NCBI RefSeq assembly: GCF_002750975.1
Contig: NZ_PEJS01000001.1
Span: forward strand, 1,116,001-1,180,000
Direction: 5' to 3'
DNA: 64,000 nucleotides
Source of the DNA: Stenotrophomonas indicatrix
GTDB taxonomy: Bacteria > Pseudomonadota > Gammaproteobacteria > Xanthomonadales > Xanthomonadaceae
This document shows, piece by piece, positions 47,199 through 56,072 of the stretch. Made by a program: the position numbers and the translations under genes. The notes under the pieces are model-generated. The model was not told the origin of the DNA. It ran no database searches and saw only the letters and a program-made list of their open reading frames with translations. The stretch's first letter is position 1; every line of letters starts with the position of its first letter.

Positions 47199-48479
47199 AT
47201 GTCGACGATCACCGCTGCCGCGCCACCCGTGAATTCTCCCCGCCGTGTCCTGCTGGCCAGCCTGATCGGCACCACCATCGAGTTCTTCGACTTCTACATC
47301 TACGCCACCGCCGCGGTGCTGGTGTTCCCGCACCTGTTCTTCCCGGAAAGCAGCGACCAGGCCGCCTTGCTGCAGTCCCTGGCCACCTTCGCGGTGGCGT
47401 TCATCGCACGCCCGGTGGGCTCGGCGGTGTTTGGTCACTTCGGGGACCGTATCGGCCGCAAGGCCACCCTGGTGGCCGCGCTGCTGACCATGGGCCTGTC
47501 CACGGTCGCCATCGGCCTGCTGCCCACCCATGCGCAGATCGGCCTGTGGGCGCCGGCACTGCTGGCGCTGTGCCGCTTCGGCCAAGGCCTGGGCCTGGGC
47601 GGCGAATGGGGTGGGGCGGTGCTGCTGGCCACCGAGAATGCGCCGCCGGGCAAGCGCGCCTGGTACGGCATGTTCCCGCAGCTGGGTGCACCGATCGGCT
47701 TCCTGCTGTCAGCCGGCATCTTTCTGCTGCTCGGTCGCTTTCTGGGCCAGGACGATTTCCTGCAATGGGGCTGGCGCATTCCGTTCGTTGCCAGCGCGCT
47801 GCTGGTCGGCCTTGGCCTGTGGGTGCGGCTGAACATCCACGAGACACCGGATTTCAAGCGCGCGCTGGAGCGCAAGGCGCCGGTGCGCCTGCCGATGTGG
47901 ACGGTGCTGCGCGACCATCCGCTGCCGATGCTGCTGGGCACGCTGGGTGCATTCGCCACCTTCGTGCTGTTCTACCTGATGACGGTGTTCAGCCTCGGCC
48001 ATGGCACCGCCGTGCTCGGCTACAGCCGCGAGCAGTTCCTGCTGATGCAGATGGTGGCGATGCTGTTCTTCGCCGCCGGCATCCCGCTGTCGGCGCGCTA
48101 CGGTGATCGCTGGGGAACGCGCCGCACGATGGCCATCGCCAGCCTGCTGATCATCGGCTTCGGTGTGCTGTTCGCGCCTTTGTTCCAACCCGGCAGCCCG
48201 TGGCTGGTACTGACGTTCCTGTGCCTGGGCCTGTTCCTGATGGGGCTGACCTACGGCCCGTGCGGCACGTTCCTGGCCGAAATCTATCCGGTGGAAGTGC
48301 GCTACACCGGTGCCTCGCTGTCGTTCAACCTGGCCGGCATTCTGGGCGCAGCCCCGGCGCCGTACCTGGCGACCTGGCTGGCCGAGCGTTATGGGCTGGT
48401 CGCGGTCGGCTACTACCTGTGCCTGACCGCAGTGATCACCCTGTGCGCGCTGCTCGCCCTGCAGCGCCGCCAGCGCTGA
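47199..48479 (+). CDS. MFS transporter, metabolite:H+ symporter (MHS) family
   Basis: A 426-residue inner-membrane carrier with 12 predicted helices. LIGTTIEFFDFYIYATAAVLVFP at the first helix and GHFGDRIGRKATL in the loop between helices 2 and 3 are MHS signatures; CRFGQGLGLGGEWGGAVLL is the conserved helix 4/5 motif. The family includes ProP, ShiA and KgtP, which take up osmolytes, shikimate or 2-oxoglutarate. The substrate here is not evident, and the neighbours give no firm clue. ATG 47199 (MSTITAAAP) is chosen; the frame is open to 47112, but that stretch has no signal-like or helical pattern. Confidence 0.9.
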   Translation: MSTITAAAPPVNSPRRVLLASLIGTTIEFFDFYIYATAAVLVFPHLFFPESSDQAALLQSLATFAVAFIARPVGSAVFGHFGDRIGRKATLVAALLTMGLSTVAIGLLPTHAQIGLWAPALLALCRFGQGLGLGGEWGGAVLLATENAPPGKRAWYGMFPQLGAPIGFLLSAGIFLLLGRFLGQDDFLQWGWRIPFVASALLVGLGLWVRLNIHETPDFKRALERKAPVRLPMWTVLRDHPLPMLLGTLGAFATFVLFYLMTVFSLGHGTAVLGYSREQFLLMQMVAMLFFAAGIPLSARYGDRWGTRRTMAIASLLIIGFGVLFAPLFQPGSPWLVLTFLCLGLFLMGLTYGPCGTFLAEIYPVEVRYTGASLSFNLAGILGAAPAPYLATWLAERYGLVAVGYYLCLTAVITLCALLALQRRQR

Positions 48480-48941
48480 TCAGCCGAAGAAGCGCTTGAG
48501 CGTGCGGCCCAGCCACCCGCCGCTCTGGTGCTCGCGGGCAAACTGGTTCAGGTGCTGCTTGACCTGTTCGGCATAGGCCTGGTCGTCGCCGCGGATGTGG
48601 TTGAACAGCCAGCGCGAGAGCATGGTGCGCAACTCGTCACTGATGTCCTCACCGGCCTGGAAGCGCATGCGGTATTCCGATACCCGCTTGATGAAGACCT
48701 CATGCACACGCTTGTGCGCGGCACAGAACGGGTAGCCGGCCTCCTCCATCAGCTCTTCTTCGAATGCGAAGTGCGACATGGTGTAGTCCACCACCTCGTC
48801 AATGACTTCGCCCACCGCTGCCCGCTGCAGGCTGGTCTGCGCCACGTGCAGGTGGTTGAGCATCTCGATGATGCGGCGGTGTTGCTGATCGATCACATCG
48901 ATGCCGATGTTCAGATCGTCCTGCCAGACCAGTAGTGCCAT
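48480..48941 (-). CDS. Bacteriohemerythrin
   Basis: A 153-residue cytoplasmic four-helix protein binding a di-iron centre and O2. The expected ligands are visible: His in [11 protein letters not shown] (~22), [27 protein letters not shown] with H, E and two H, and His plus Asp in [13 protein letters not shown]. It probably delivers or senses oxygen. ATG 48941 has GGGGAG upstream. The stop abuts the MFS stop with no gap, so the two genes converge head-on. It lies directly downstream of a diguanylate cyclase on the same strand (85 bp), and hemerythrins often act with c-di-GMP enzymes as redox sensors. Confidence 0.92.
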   Translation of the reverse strand: MALLVWQDDLNIGIDVIDQQHRRIIEMLNHLHVAQTSLQRAAVGEVIDEVVDYTMSHFAFEEELMEEAGYPFCAAHKRVHEVFIKRVSEYRMRFQAGEDISDELRTMLSRWLFNHIRGDDQAYAEQVKQHLNQFAREHQSGGWLGRTLKRFFG

Positions 48942-49026
48942 CCCCGGCTCCCCTTCATGCTGATGTCGGGGCCGACTGTAGAGGCACCGCCCATGGGCGG
49001 CGTTGATCTGGATCAAGGCATGCCAG

Positions 49027-50370
49027 TCAGGACAGCGCAGCCTCGCGCGGGCGCAGCGGGCTGGCCACCGTGGTGCAGCTGACCCGGTTGCGGCCTCCGG
49101 CCTTGGCCAGGTACAGCTGGCGATCGGCCTCGGAAATCAGCCGGTGCAGCGCGTCACGCTGCGGCCGCAGGCAGCACAGGCCGATGCTGACCGTCATGCG
49201 CAGCGTGGCACTGCCGATGTCCACTTCCAGCGCGGCGATGCGCTGGCGCAGCTCCTCGAAATAGAGCAGGGCTTCGTCCTGTTCCATGTCCGGCACCAGC
49301 AGGCAGAATTCCTCGCCGCCGAAGCGCGCGATCAGGTCCTGGCTTCGCGCGTGGTCGCCGACAGCACGGGCTACCGCACGCAGCGCATCGTCACCCGCTT
49401 CGTGGCCGTGGGTGTCGTTGATGTGCTTGAAATGGTCGATGTCGATCATCGCCACCGCCACGCACTGGCCATGCAGCTGCAGTTGCGGCAGCTGGCGCTG
49501 GCTCTGTTCCAGGAAGCAGCGGCGGTTGGGCAGGCCGGTGAGGAAATCGCGGGTGGCGAGGTCCTGCAGCGTGCCGATCAGTTCCAGCTGGTCCACATTC
49601 TGCGAGACACGGCAGAAGAACTCTTCACGCGAGAAGGGTTTGCGCAGGAAGTCATTGGCGCCGTTCTTCAGGAAGCGCGGAATCAGCGACGCATCGGCAT
49701 TGCCGGAAATGCCGATCACCGCCACCTTGTCGCGCGAGCGCAGGGTACGCAGGCGGCGGGTGAACTCCACGCCCTGCATGCCCGGCATCTCCTGGTCGAC
49801 CACGGCCAGACGGATCGCCGGGTGCGCCTCGATCGCTGCCAGGCCTTCGCTGCCATCGGCAGCCTCGTACACCTCATGACCGTACATGCGCAGCAGGGCG
49901 GCGGCATAGCCGCGTGCGGACGGCGAGTCGTCCACCACCAGCGCGGCGATGCGCCGGTTGCGTTCCAGGCGCTGCACCAGCCAGACCAGATAGTCGATGC
50001 TGCCCGGAGTGTTCTTCAGCACGTAATCGATGATCTGCTGCTGCAGCACGCGCTTGCGCAGATCCTCGTCGTACACGCCGCTGACCACCACGGTCGGCAG
50101 GTTGCGCTTGAGGAAGAACTCGACCACCGCGTCGCGGTCGCCATCGGCCAGCACCAGCCCGGTCAGCACCAGGAACCAGCCGCCTTCTTCACTGAGCAGG
50201 CGATCAGCTTCGGCCAGCGAGCTGGCCACCACCACCGGCAGCTCCAGGCGCTGTTCGATGGCTTCGCGCAGCATGCCGGTGAAGGCACGGGAATTTTCCA
50301 CCAGCAGGATGCGCTGCGGCAGCGGATCGGCCAGGTCGCCATCGACAGCGGCCTGCGGCAGGACGGGCAT
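49027..50370 (-). CDS. Two-receiver response regulator with diguanylate cyclase domain (PleD-like)
   Basis: A 447-residue cytoplasmic protein laid out REC-REC-GGDEF. The first receiver (~18-135, [14 protein letters not shown]...[14 protein letters not shown]) has Thr where the phospho-acceptor Asp should be, so it is degenerate. The second (~148-265, [14 protein letters not shown]...[13 protein letters not shown]...[10 protein letters not shown]) keeps the acidic pair, Asp and Lys. GGDEF (~290-440) reads FGGEEF with an I-site RSQD five residues upstream, so it should synthesise c-di-GMP and be feedback-inhibited. ATG 50370 is chosen over an in-frame GTG at 50385. It is followed by the hemerythrin gene on the same strand; the partner kinase is not visible here. 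Confidence 0.92.
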   Translation of the reverse strand: MPVLPQAAVDGDLADPLPQRILLVENSRAFTGMLREAIEQRLELPVVVASSLAEADRLLSEEGGWFLVLTGLVLADGDRDAVVEFFLKRNLPTVVVSGVYDEDLRKRVLQQQIIDYVLKNTPGSIDYLVWLVQRLERNRRIAALVVDDSPSARGYAAALLRMYGHEVYEAADGSEGLAAIEAHPAIRLAVVDQEMPGMQGVEFTRRLRTLRSRDKVAVIGISGNADASLIPRFLKNGANDFLRKPFSREEFFCRVSQNVDQLELIGTLQDLATRDFLTGLPNRRCFLEQSQRQLPQLQLHGQCVAVAMIDIDHFKHINDTHGHEAGDDALRAVARAVGDHARSQDLIARFGGEEFCLLVPDMEQDEALLYFEELRQRIAALEVDIGSATLRMTVSIGLCCLRPQRDALHRLISEADRQLYLAKAGGRNRVSCTTVASPLRPREAALS

Positions 50371-50464
50371 GATGCGGTGGCTCACGTGGGAGGGCTCGGC
50401 ACCGATAGCGGCGGTTTCAGGTGCAACTTTAGCCGCGCAGGACAACCGGCACGCAGCGGGTGTG

Positions 50465-52018
50465 TCAGGCCGACGTTGGAATCTGCGGCTGCACACTGGA
50501 AATCGAGTCGTATACCGCAAGGCGGAGCCGATTGCTGCGGCAATGTACCGCGCCACCGTAGGCCTGAATCCGTCCGCTCAGGCGCTCGACGGCCTGGTGG
50601 GTCGTGTCAGTGGACAGCGCACAGCCACGGTCCAGCAGTGCGACGACCGCGACGATGCCACGGCGGCTACCGGCCGTGCCACACCGGGTCCGTACACAGA
50701 TCTGGCCCGCCTCCAGTTCCAGCAGCAGCGAGACCGCCTCGATCAGGGTGCGGTAGATCACCAATTGCAGGTCTACATTCAGGATGAACGGGTTTCCGGT
50801 CAACCTGGGTCGATTGACCCGGTGGGTATTGCTCCAGATCCTGTACGCGCCACCGCCTTGCAACGCGACATACAGCCCGACCTGTTCCAGTCCAGTGGGG
50901 TAGACCAGGCTGGCTTGTTCCCGGAACAGTCGTGAATGCACGGACGATGCATGGTGCAGGCTGTTTGCAACCGCGTGGTGACCCTGGGACTTCAGCCAGC
51001 TGACCATCTCGCTGAGCGAACTGTCCATGCCCTCACTCAGATGCTTGAGACGGATGGCCCGCTCGCGTAGCTCACGCTCGCTGGTCTGGTGGGAGCTGCG
51101 TGTCAGGCGCAACGTGGTTTCCTCTGCCAAGCCTCGGGACCGGGCGCGTTGATGGTGATAGCTGATGCTGGATCCCAGCGCGAGCAGAGCGACACTCATC
51201 ACCGCCATGTTCTGTTGGGTTGCGAACGTGCCCAGGTCGAAGGAGGAGGGGAGGCCAGTGCTGGGCGTCGCGGCATGAAGCGGGAGGTTCAACAGCGGAA
51301 TTGCAATGGCTGCACCACGCCAACCATGCATGAAGGTCAGGGCGATGGCGGGCAGGGCCGCTATCAGTACAAGGTGTTTGCGGGCGACATGGGCGCTGCT
51401 GCCTGTCAGCTGCATACCCAAGCCCAGTATCAGCATCAACAGGATCGCCACAGCGGTGGGCGCGACAAGGCGGGTGCGCCAGCTGGGATCTGCGTGCCGC
51501 AGGCCCCACAGGAAGGCCAGCGGGACCAAGGTGATGATGGCGGCGAAGTGGCCAAAGATTGCCCGATCGACCGCGTCCAGCAGGTTGCTGGGCGGCGGAT
51601 TCGTCCAGAGGGCATATGAAATGCCCAGATTAAGACCCGGGACGAACAGCGCTGTGCAGAACGACAACGACAGCAGCCAGAGGCCGGTGGCGGCCTCGGA
51701 TGGTGTTCTCATCCGATGCAGATAGATCACCAGCATCGCCATCGGCATCAGCAGGGTCGATGCCAGGATGACCCAGTCCAAGCCGTAGGTATCGATCATG
51801 GGAAGGCGCAGCTTGGCGAAGTAGATGTACTCGCCGAGCAACAGATAGGGCCACAGGCGCATCGGGACGATCAGCAGCGCAGCCGCCCGGATACCTGCTG
51901 GCAGGAAGAACTGGTCCAGCGAGAACTGGCGCGAGACGAGGCAGCTGGCAGCGTAGACGGCGGCCAGCGCAAGTCCGACCGGTCGAATGCGGAAGCTCAC
52001 CTCGAAGGCATTCTTCAA
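50465..52018 (-). CDS. MASE1 membrane sensor with degenerate kinase-like tail, paralogue A
   Basis: A ~517-residue protein with about eight TM helices in a MASE1 domain (~10-290; motifs SLDQFFLPAGIRAAALLIVP, LWPYLLLGEYIYFA) and a cytoplasmic helical tail. The tail reads LEQVGLYVAL and DLQLVIYRTLIEAVSLLLELE, the layout of NarX-type histidine kinases, but the phospho-His and the ATP-binding Asn are missing. It is therefore probably a sensor without kinase activity. A strong AAGGAGG lies 5 bases before an in-frame CTG (52027) and 14 before TTG 52018; the coordinates use TTG, but CTG is better placed. Paralogue B lies 800 bp upstream. Confidence 0.85.
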   Translation of the reverse strand: MKNAFEVSFRIRPVGLALAAVYAASCLVSRQFSLDQFFLPAGIRAAALLIVPMRLWPYLLLGEYIYFAKLRLPMIDTYGLDWVILASTLLMPMAMLVIYLHRMRTPSEAATGLWLLSLSFCTALFVPGLNLGISYALWTNPPPSNLLDAVDRAIFGHFAAIITLVPLAFLWGLRHADPSWRTRLVAPTAVAILLMLILGLGMQLTGSSAHVARKHLVLIAALPAIALTFMHGWRGAAIAIPLLNLPLHAATPSTGLPSSFDLGTFATQQNMAVMSVALLALGSSISYHHQRARSRGLAEETTLRLTRSSHQTSERELRERAIRLKHLSEGMDSSLSEMVSWLKSQGHHAVANSLHHASSVHSRLFREQASLVYPTGLEQVGLYVALQGGGAYRIWSNTHRVNRPRLTGNPFILNVDLQLVIYRTLIEAVSLLLELEAGQICVRTRCGTAGSRRGIVAVVALLDRGCALSTDTTHQAVERLSGRIQAYGGAVHCRSNRLRLAVYDSISSVQPQIPTSA

Positions 52019-52261
52019 ACGGTCCAGAAAAGCCTCCTTGCCATCGCTAAGCTACCGCCGACCCGGTAATGAACACTATCCATGGATGAGTGCAGACGCA
52101 ATCGGCACCATGTTTTCCCGCCAAGGAAGTAGGGCCGGGGGGGCGTCGGGTGCACATATGGGACTAAATCGTCCGGATTATTCAGCCCTCACTGTGTTGG
52201 GGCTGGAAGACGTTACTATCGCTGCGAAGTTGTTTGCTCTCACCCCGACCAGGAGGTCATT

Positions 52262-52708
52262 GTGCGATCCATGATTGTTGGTGTGGTAACCAGTGCAGCA
52301 GTGTTTGTCGCAGCTCCAGTTTTCGCGAGTGATAGAGGAGGCGGTGACTACCACGGAAAACCCTTGGCAAGTGCCGCAGTTTCGACGGAGGGCCTTGGTG
52401 AGACCCATCCCGCCGCTGCAGACATCAGCGCCGATCCCGCGTTGCAGGTGTACGCTTTCCAGCGCGATGGCGTGGTCTATCTGCAGGTCAACGATCTGGC
52501 CGGGCAGGTAAAGGTGATCATCGGCAACGCCGGTGATGCCTACTTCGCATTGCCCGCAGGCAAGTCTGCGGCGCGTGTTTCGCTTCCCGGTCAGCGACTC
52601 ACTGTTCCGGGTGCGGCACGGCGTTTCGAGGTATATCGTGCGCAGGATGTGGTGCTGGTGCGGTACGCGAGCAGCGATGGCGACATCTGGTCCATTGAAG
52701 CACCGTAG
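52262..52708 (+). CDS. Small secreted protein of unknown function
   Basis: A 148-residue protein not assigned to a family. It has a Sec signal peptide (IVGVVTSAAVFVAAPVFA-SDRGG) and a mature part of ~125 residues whose C-terminal 90 (LQVYAFQRDGVVYLQVNDLAGQVKVIIGNAGDAYFALPAGK...) reads as a short beta-rich domain. It has no Cys. GTG 52262 is chosen because AGGAGG is five bases upstream; ATG 52271 is the alternative. A strong terminator follows, so it is a single-gene unit lying between two paralogous MASE1 genes on the opposite strand. Confidence 0.8.
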   Translation: MRSMIVGVVTSAAVFVAAPVFASDRGGGDYHGKPLASAAVSTEGLGETHPAAADISADPALQVYAFQRDGVVYLQVNDLAGQVKVIIGNAGDAYFALPAGKSAARVSLPGQRLTVPGAARRFEVYRAQDVVLVRYASSDGDIWSIEAP

Positions 52709-52730
52709 TACTCGGCTTCAAGATGCTGGA

Positions 52731-52762
52731 CGTGCAGGCGGCTGAAGCCGCTTGCACGTTTT
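52731..52762 (+). terminator. Rho-independent terminator of the small secreted protein gene
   Basis: CGTGCAGGCGGC-TGAA-GCCGCTTGCACG is a near-perfect 12-bp stem followed by TTTT, 23 bp after the stop codon. It may also serve the facing paralogue B gene. Confidence 0.88.
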
Positions 52763-52824
52763 CGCCTCAACACCGGTGGCGGTACATGCATGCTCCGGAA
52801 TCAGAAGCCGGCGGGGCCTGTCAA

Positions 52825-54429
52825 TCACGCCTTCGCGCGTGAGGCATCCGCTTCGAATCCCGAAATGCTGTTTCTTCCATTTGACGTGAAAACTTCCAGA
52901 GGGGCGGCCGTGCCCGTTTCCTTCATTGCCAGCATGATGCGATTCCGGGTGCATTTCAGTGCGCCCCCGTAGGCCAGCGTTCTCCCGGCCAAACGTTCCA
53001 TGGCTGCGGCGACAGTTGCGTCGGAGAGGTGTCGCTGTTGATCCAGCAAGGAAACCGTCATCAGGATTCCACGATGCGAACCGATACGTCCGCAGCGTGC
53101 CCGCACGTGGATCTGCCCTGCTTCACCCTGGATCAGCAATGACACCGCGTCGATCACCGTGCGGTAGGCGGCTAGTTGCAGGCCGACGCTGAGTTGGCAG
53201 GGGTCGCCAAGCAGCGCCGGATTGGCGACACGGGCCGTCTTCTCCCACGCTTCGCGGACGCCTCCTGCCCTCAATGCAACATAAAGCCCGAGGTGCTCCA
53301 GAGCCGTCGGATAGATCATGCTTGTCTGCTCGCGCAGCTGGCGCGAATGGATCGACGCCACATGCACAAGACTCTCCGCAATCGAAAGATGGCCCTGAGC
53401 GGAAAGCCAGTTGATCACCTCGTCAAGCGCGTGATCAATGCCATCACCCAGCCTCCTTAGATGCAACGCACGTTCGCGAAGGTCAAGCTCACTGGCGACA
53501 TGTGAGCTCCGCGCGAGTCTTATGGCATTTCTCTCCCCGATCTCCCTGAGTCGATAACGCCGATAGTAGTGGGTGATCCGGGAGCCAAGTATGAGCAGCG
53601 CTGCGCCGGTGACGGCCATGATCTGCTGGGTAGCGAATGACGCAGGGTCGAACGACTCCGGGTGAGTGGCGGGTGTGGTCAGACCGATGATCATGTTCAG
53701 GGTCGGCACGCCGATGGCGGCGCCCCGCCATCCATACACGCATGTCAGAAGGACCGCAGGAAGTGCCATGAGAAGTTGCAGAGACACTTTCGTCGTCACT
53801 GCATCAGCTGGCACATCCGCAGCTGACAGGCCGAGCACGACCATCAGTGCGAGGGCCCCCGCCATCTGCGCGACGTCACGCTTCCGTACCTGTACTTCGG
53901 CCTTCCCTCGAGACCAGAGCAGCACAAGTGGCGCGAACGTCAGGATACCGATGAAGTCACCCACCACCAGGCGGACGATGCCGGTCAATAGGGGGAAATC
54001 GGGTGGTGTCGGCCAGAGGAAATTTGCAAGAAGCAGGTTGATCAGCGTGACGGATATTGCGGCGAATGCGGCAACCGATATGAGCCAGGCATTCTTTACT
54101 GCCGAGATCACGTTGCGGTGAAGATGGACGATCGTCATGACGACCGGCATCTGGAATGCCGAGCCAAGAATGACCCACGTCAATCCGTACCGATCGATCA
54201 TCGGCACGCGCATCTGCGCGAAGTAGGCATACTCGCCCAGCAGGAGATAAGGCCAAAGCCGAGGTGGGCAGAGCAGTACCGCAGCAACGCGTACGCCGGC
54301 GGGAAGATAGAACTGATCAAGCGAGAGCTGCCGTGTGGCCCAGCAGGCAATCGCGTACAGCACAGCCAAGGCAAGTCCTGCCGGATGGATGCGCAACTTC
54401 AGCTGCAGGCCTTCATTCCACCAGTTCAA
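52825..54429 (-). CDS. MASE1 membrane sensor with degenerate kinase-like tail, paralogue B
   Basis: A ~534-residue paralogue of the 50465-52018 product, alignable end to end (LSLDQFYLPAGVRVAAVLLCPPRLWPYLLLGEYAYFAQMRVPMID against the matching stretch of A). It has eight TM helices and a cytoplasmic tail with IYPTALEHLGLYVALRAGG and LQLAAYRTVIDAVSLLIQGEAG, again NarX-like but without the phospho-His or the N-box Asn; its last 25 residues (FTSNGRNSISGFEADASRAKA) are absent from A. TTG 54429 is chosen: AAGGGG lies eight bases upstream and the result aligns with paralogue A, while GTG 54435 is too close to the SD. Function is not known. Confidence 0.85.
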   Translation of the reverse strand: MNWWNEGLQLKLRIHPAGLALAVLYAIACWATRQLSLDQFYLPAGVRVAAVLLCPPRLWPYLLLGEYAYFAQMRVPMIDRYGLTWVILGSAFQMPVVMTIVHLHRNVISAVKNAWLISVAAFAAISVTLINLLLANFLWPTPPDFPLLTGIVRLVVGDFIGILTFAPLVLLWSRGKAEVQVRKRDVAQMAGALALMVVLGLSAADVPADAVTTKVSLQLLMALPAVLLTCVYGWRGAAIGVPTLNMIIGLTTPATHPESFDPASFATQQIMAVTGAALLILGSRITHYYRRYRLREIGERNAIRLARSSHVASELDLRERALHLRRLGDGIDHALDEVINWLSAQGHLSIAESLVHVASIHSRQLREQTSMIYPTALEHLGLYVALRAGGVREAWEKTARVANPALLGDPCQLSVGLQLAAYRTVIDAVSLLIQGEAGQIHVRARCGRIGSHRGILMTVSLLDQQRHLSDATVAAAMERLAGRTLAYGGALKCTRNRIMLAMKETGTAAPLEVFTSNGRNSISGFEADASRAKA

Positions 54430-54633
54430 TCGCACTACCCCTTCACAGTACGTTCCCTGTCAGCATCCATTCGCCGCGGGACCCGGTTCTTAGCGACGGT
54501 ATCGACACGCGTTCGATTATGCAATCGCCTCAGCGCTCGGCCCGGCAAGTGAGAAAGTCATCACAGGAATACCGGCGGCGACGAGTTTCACAGTTTTCGG
54601 CGGGCGGTAGATTCAGCTCGCTTCCTGATCAGC

Positions 54634-55911
54634 TCACCACAACGCATCCCGCAGCTTGTACCAGGACATGGCCGCCACCAGCAGCGGCATGCGCAGCAGG
54701 CGTCCGCCGGGGAAGGGGGCATGGCGCAGGCGCTGGAACACGTCCAGCCGCTCGCTCTGGCCAACGATGGCTTCGGCGATCACTTCACCGGCCAGCCCGG
54801 CCGCTGCCACGCCGTGGCCGGAGAAGCCCTGCGCGAAGTACACATTCCCATCCAGCCGGCCCCAGTGCGGGGCACGGTTGCGGGTGATGTCCACATAACC
54901 GCCCCAGACCTGCTGCAGCGGGATGTCGGCCAGTTGCGGGAACACCTCGTGCATGCGCCGCTGCATCACCCGGTGCAGGCCCGGCGGCGGCAGCGCGGAA
55001 TAGCTGGCGCGGCCACCGAACAGCAGGCGGTGGTCATGGCTGAGCCGGAAATAGTCCAGCGCCCAGGCCGTATCGGAGACCGCCATGTTGTTGCCGATCA
55101 GGGCACGGGCGCGCTCGGCCCCCAGCGGTGCGCTGGCGCCGATATACGTACCGACCGGCATGATGCGCCGCTCGAGCTCAGGCACCAGCCCCTGCAGCAG
55201 GGCGTTGCCGGCCACCACCAGCTGCGGCGCGCGCACGCTGCCGTGGTCGGTATGCAGCACCGCATGTGCGCCGCGTTGAATGCGCGTCACCGGCGATTGT
55301 TCGTGGATGACCACCCCGGCTGCGCGCGCGGCATCGGCCAGCCCGCGGGCGTAGGCCAGCGGATGCAGGTGGGCGCTGAGCGGGTCGAACATCGCCGCGC
55401 GGTAGCGCGGACTGTCCAGTTGCCCACGCAGGGTATCGCGCTCCCACCACTGCATCGGGTAATCGTAATGTCGCTGCAGGTGTTCGCAGTTGGCGCGCAG
55501 GTCGCGCTCGTGGCGTGCGCGGATGGCAACGCTGGCGTGGCCCTCCACCCAATGGCAATCGATGCCATGCCGGTCGATGCGCGCACGCATCGCCTGTACC
55601 GCCTCGCGCGACCAGTCGAACAGGCGGCGCGCATCCTCGTGGCCGAGCTGGCGTTCCAGCTCGTCCACTTCGCAGCCGTAGCCGACCAGCGCCTGGCCAC
55701 CATTGCGGCCCGAGGCTCCCCAGCCGATCCGCTGCGCTTCCAGCACCACCACCCGCTGGCCGCGCAGGGCCAGTTCCAGTGCGGCGGTGAGGCCGGTATA
55801 GCCGGCGCCCAGTATCGCCACATCGGCATGCAGTTCACCGCGCAACGGCGGCAATGCGGGCGGTTCGGGCAGGCTGCTGGCGTACCAGCTGGGCGGGAAG
55901 GCGGCGCTCAC
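54634..55911 (-). CDS. puuB: Gamma-glutamylputrescine oxidase PuuB (FAD-dependent)
   Basis: A 425-residue DAO-family flavoenzyme (E. coli PuuB: 426) that oxidises gamma-glutamylputrescine to the aldehyde, releasing ammonia and peroxide. HADVAILGAGYTGLTAALELALRGQRVVVLEA (~30-60) is the FAD Rossmann motif; GWGASGRNGGQALVGYG is the DAO motif. GGRASYSALPPP and GYVDITRNRAPHWGRLDGNVYFAQGFSGHGVAAAGLAGEVIAEA complete the C-terminal FAD site. GTG 55911 (VSAAFPPSWYASS) is chosen; it has GAGG upstream, and the frame extends further only as Pro/Ala-rich noise. It is divergent from puuD with a 161-bp promoter space. Confidence 0.94.
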   Translation of the reverse strand: MSAAFPPSWYASSLPEPPALPPLRGELHADVAILGAGYTGLTAALELALRGQRVVVLEAQRIGWGASGRNGGQALVGYGCEVDELERQLGHEDARRLFDWSREAVQAMRARIDRHGIDCHWVEGHASVAIRARHERDLRANCEHLQRHYDYPMQWWERDTLRGQLDSPRYRAAMFDPLSAHLHPLAYARGLADAARAAGVVIHEQSPVTRIQRGAHAVLHTDHGSVRAPQLVVAGNALLQGLVPELERRIMPVGTYIGASAPLGAERARALIGNNMAVSDTAWALDYFRLSHDHRLLFGGRASYSALPPPGLHRVMQRRMHEVFPQLADIPLQQVWGGYVDITRNRAPHWGRLDGNVYFAQGFSGHGVAAAGLAGEVIAEAIVGQSERLDVFQRLRHAPFPGGRLLRMPLLVAAMSWYKLRDALW

Positions 55912-56072
55912 CGGCGGCCTCGCAGAAGCGGGAAAGGGCGTCGGAGCGGAGGAGGACGGTCGGGCTTCACGCCGATAGTTTGGCCCAAGCCGGGCGCCCG
56001 TGGTGTGAGGGCAGCGGCTTGCCGATGCCGATGCCGGGCGCGTACCTTGATGCCACGCCAAGGAGTTTCCCC

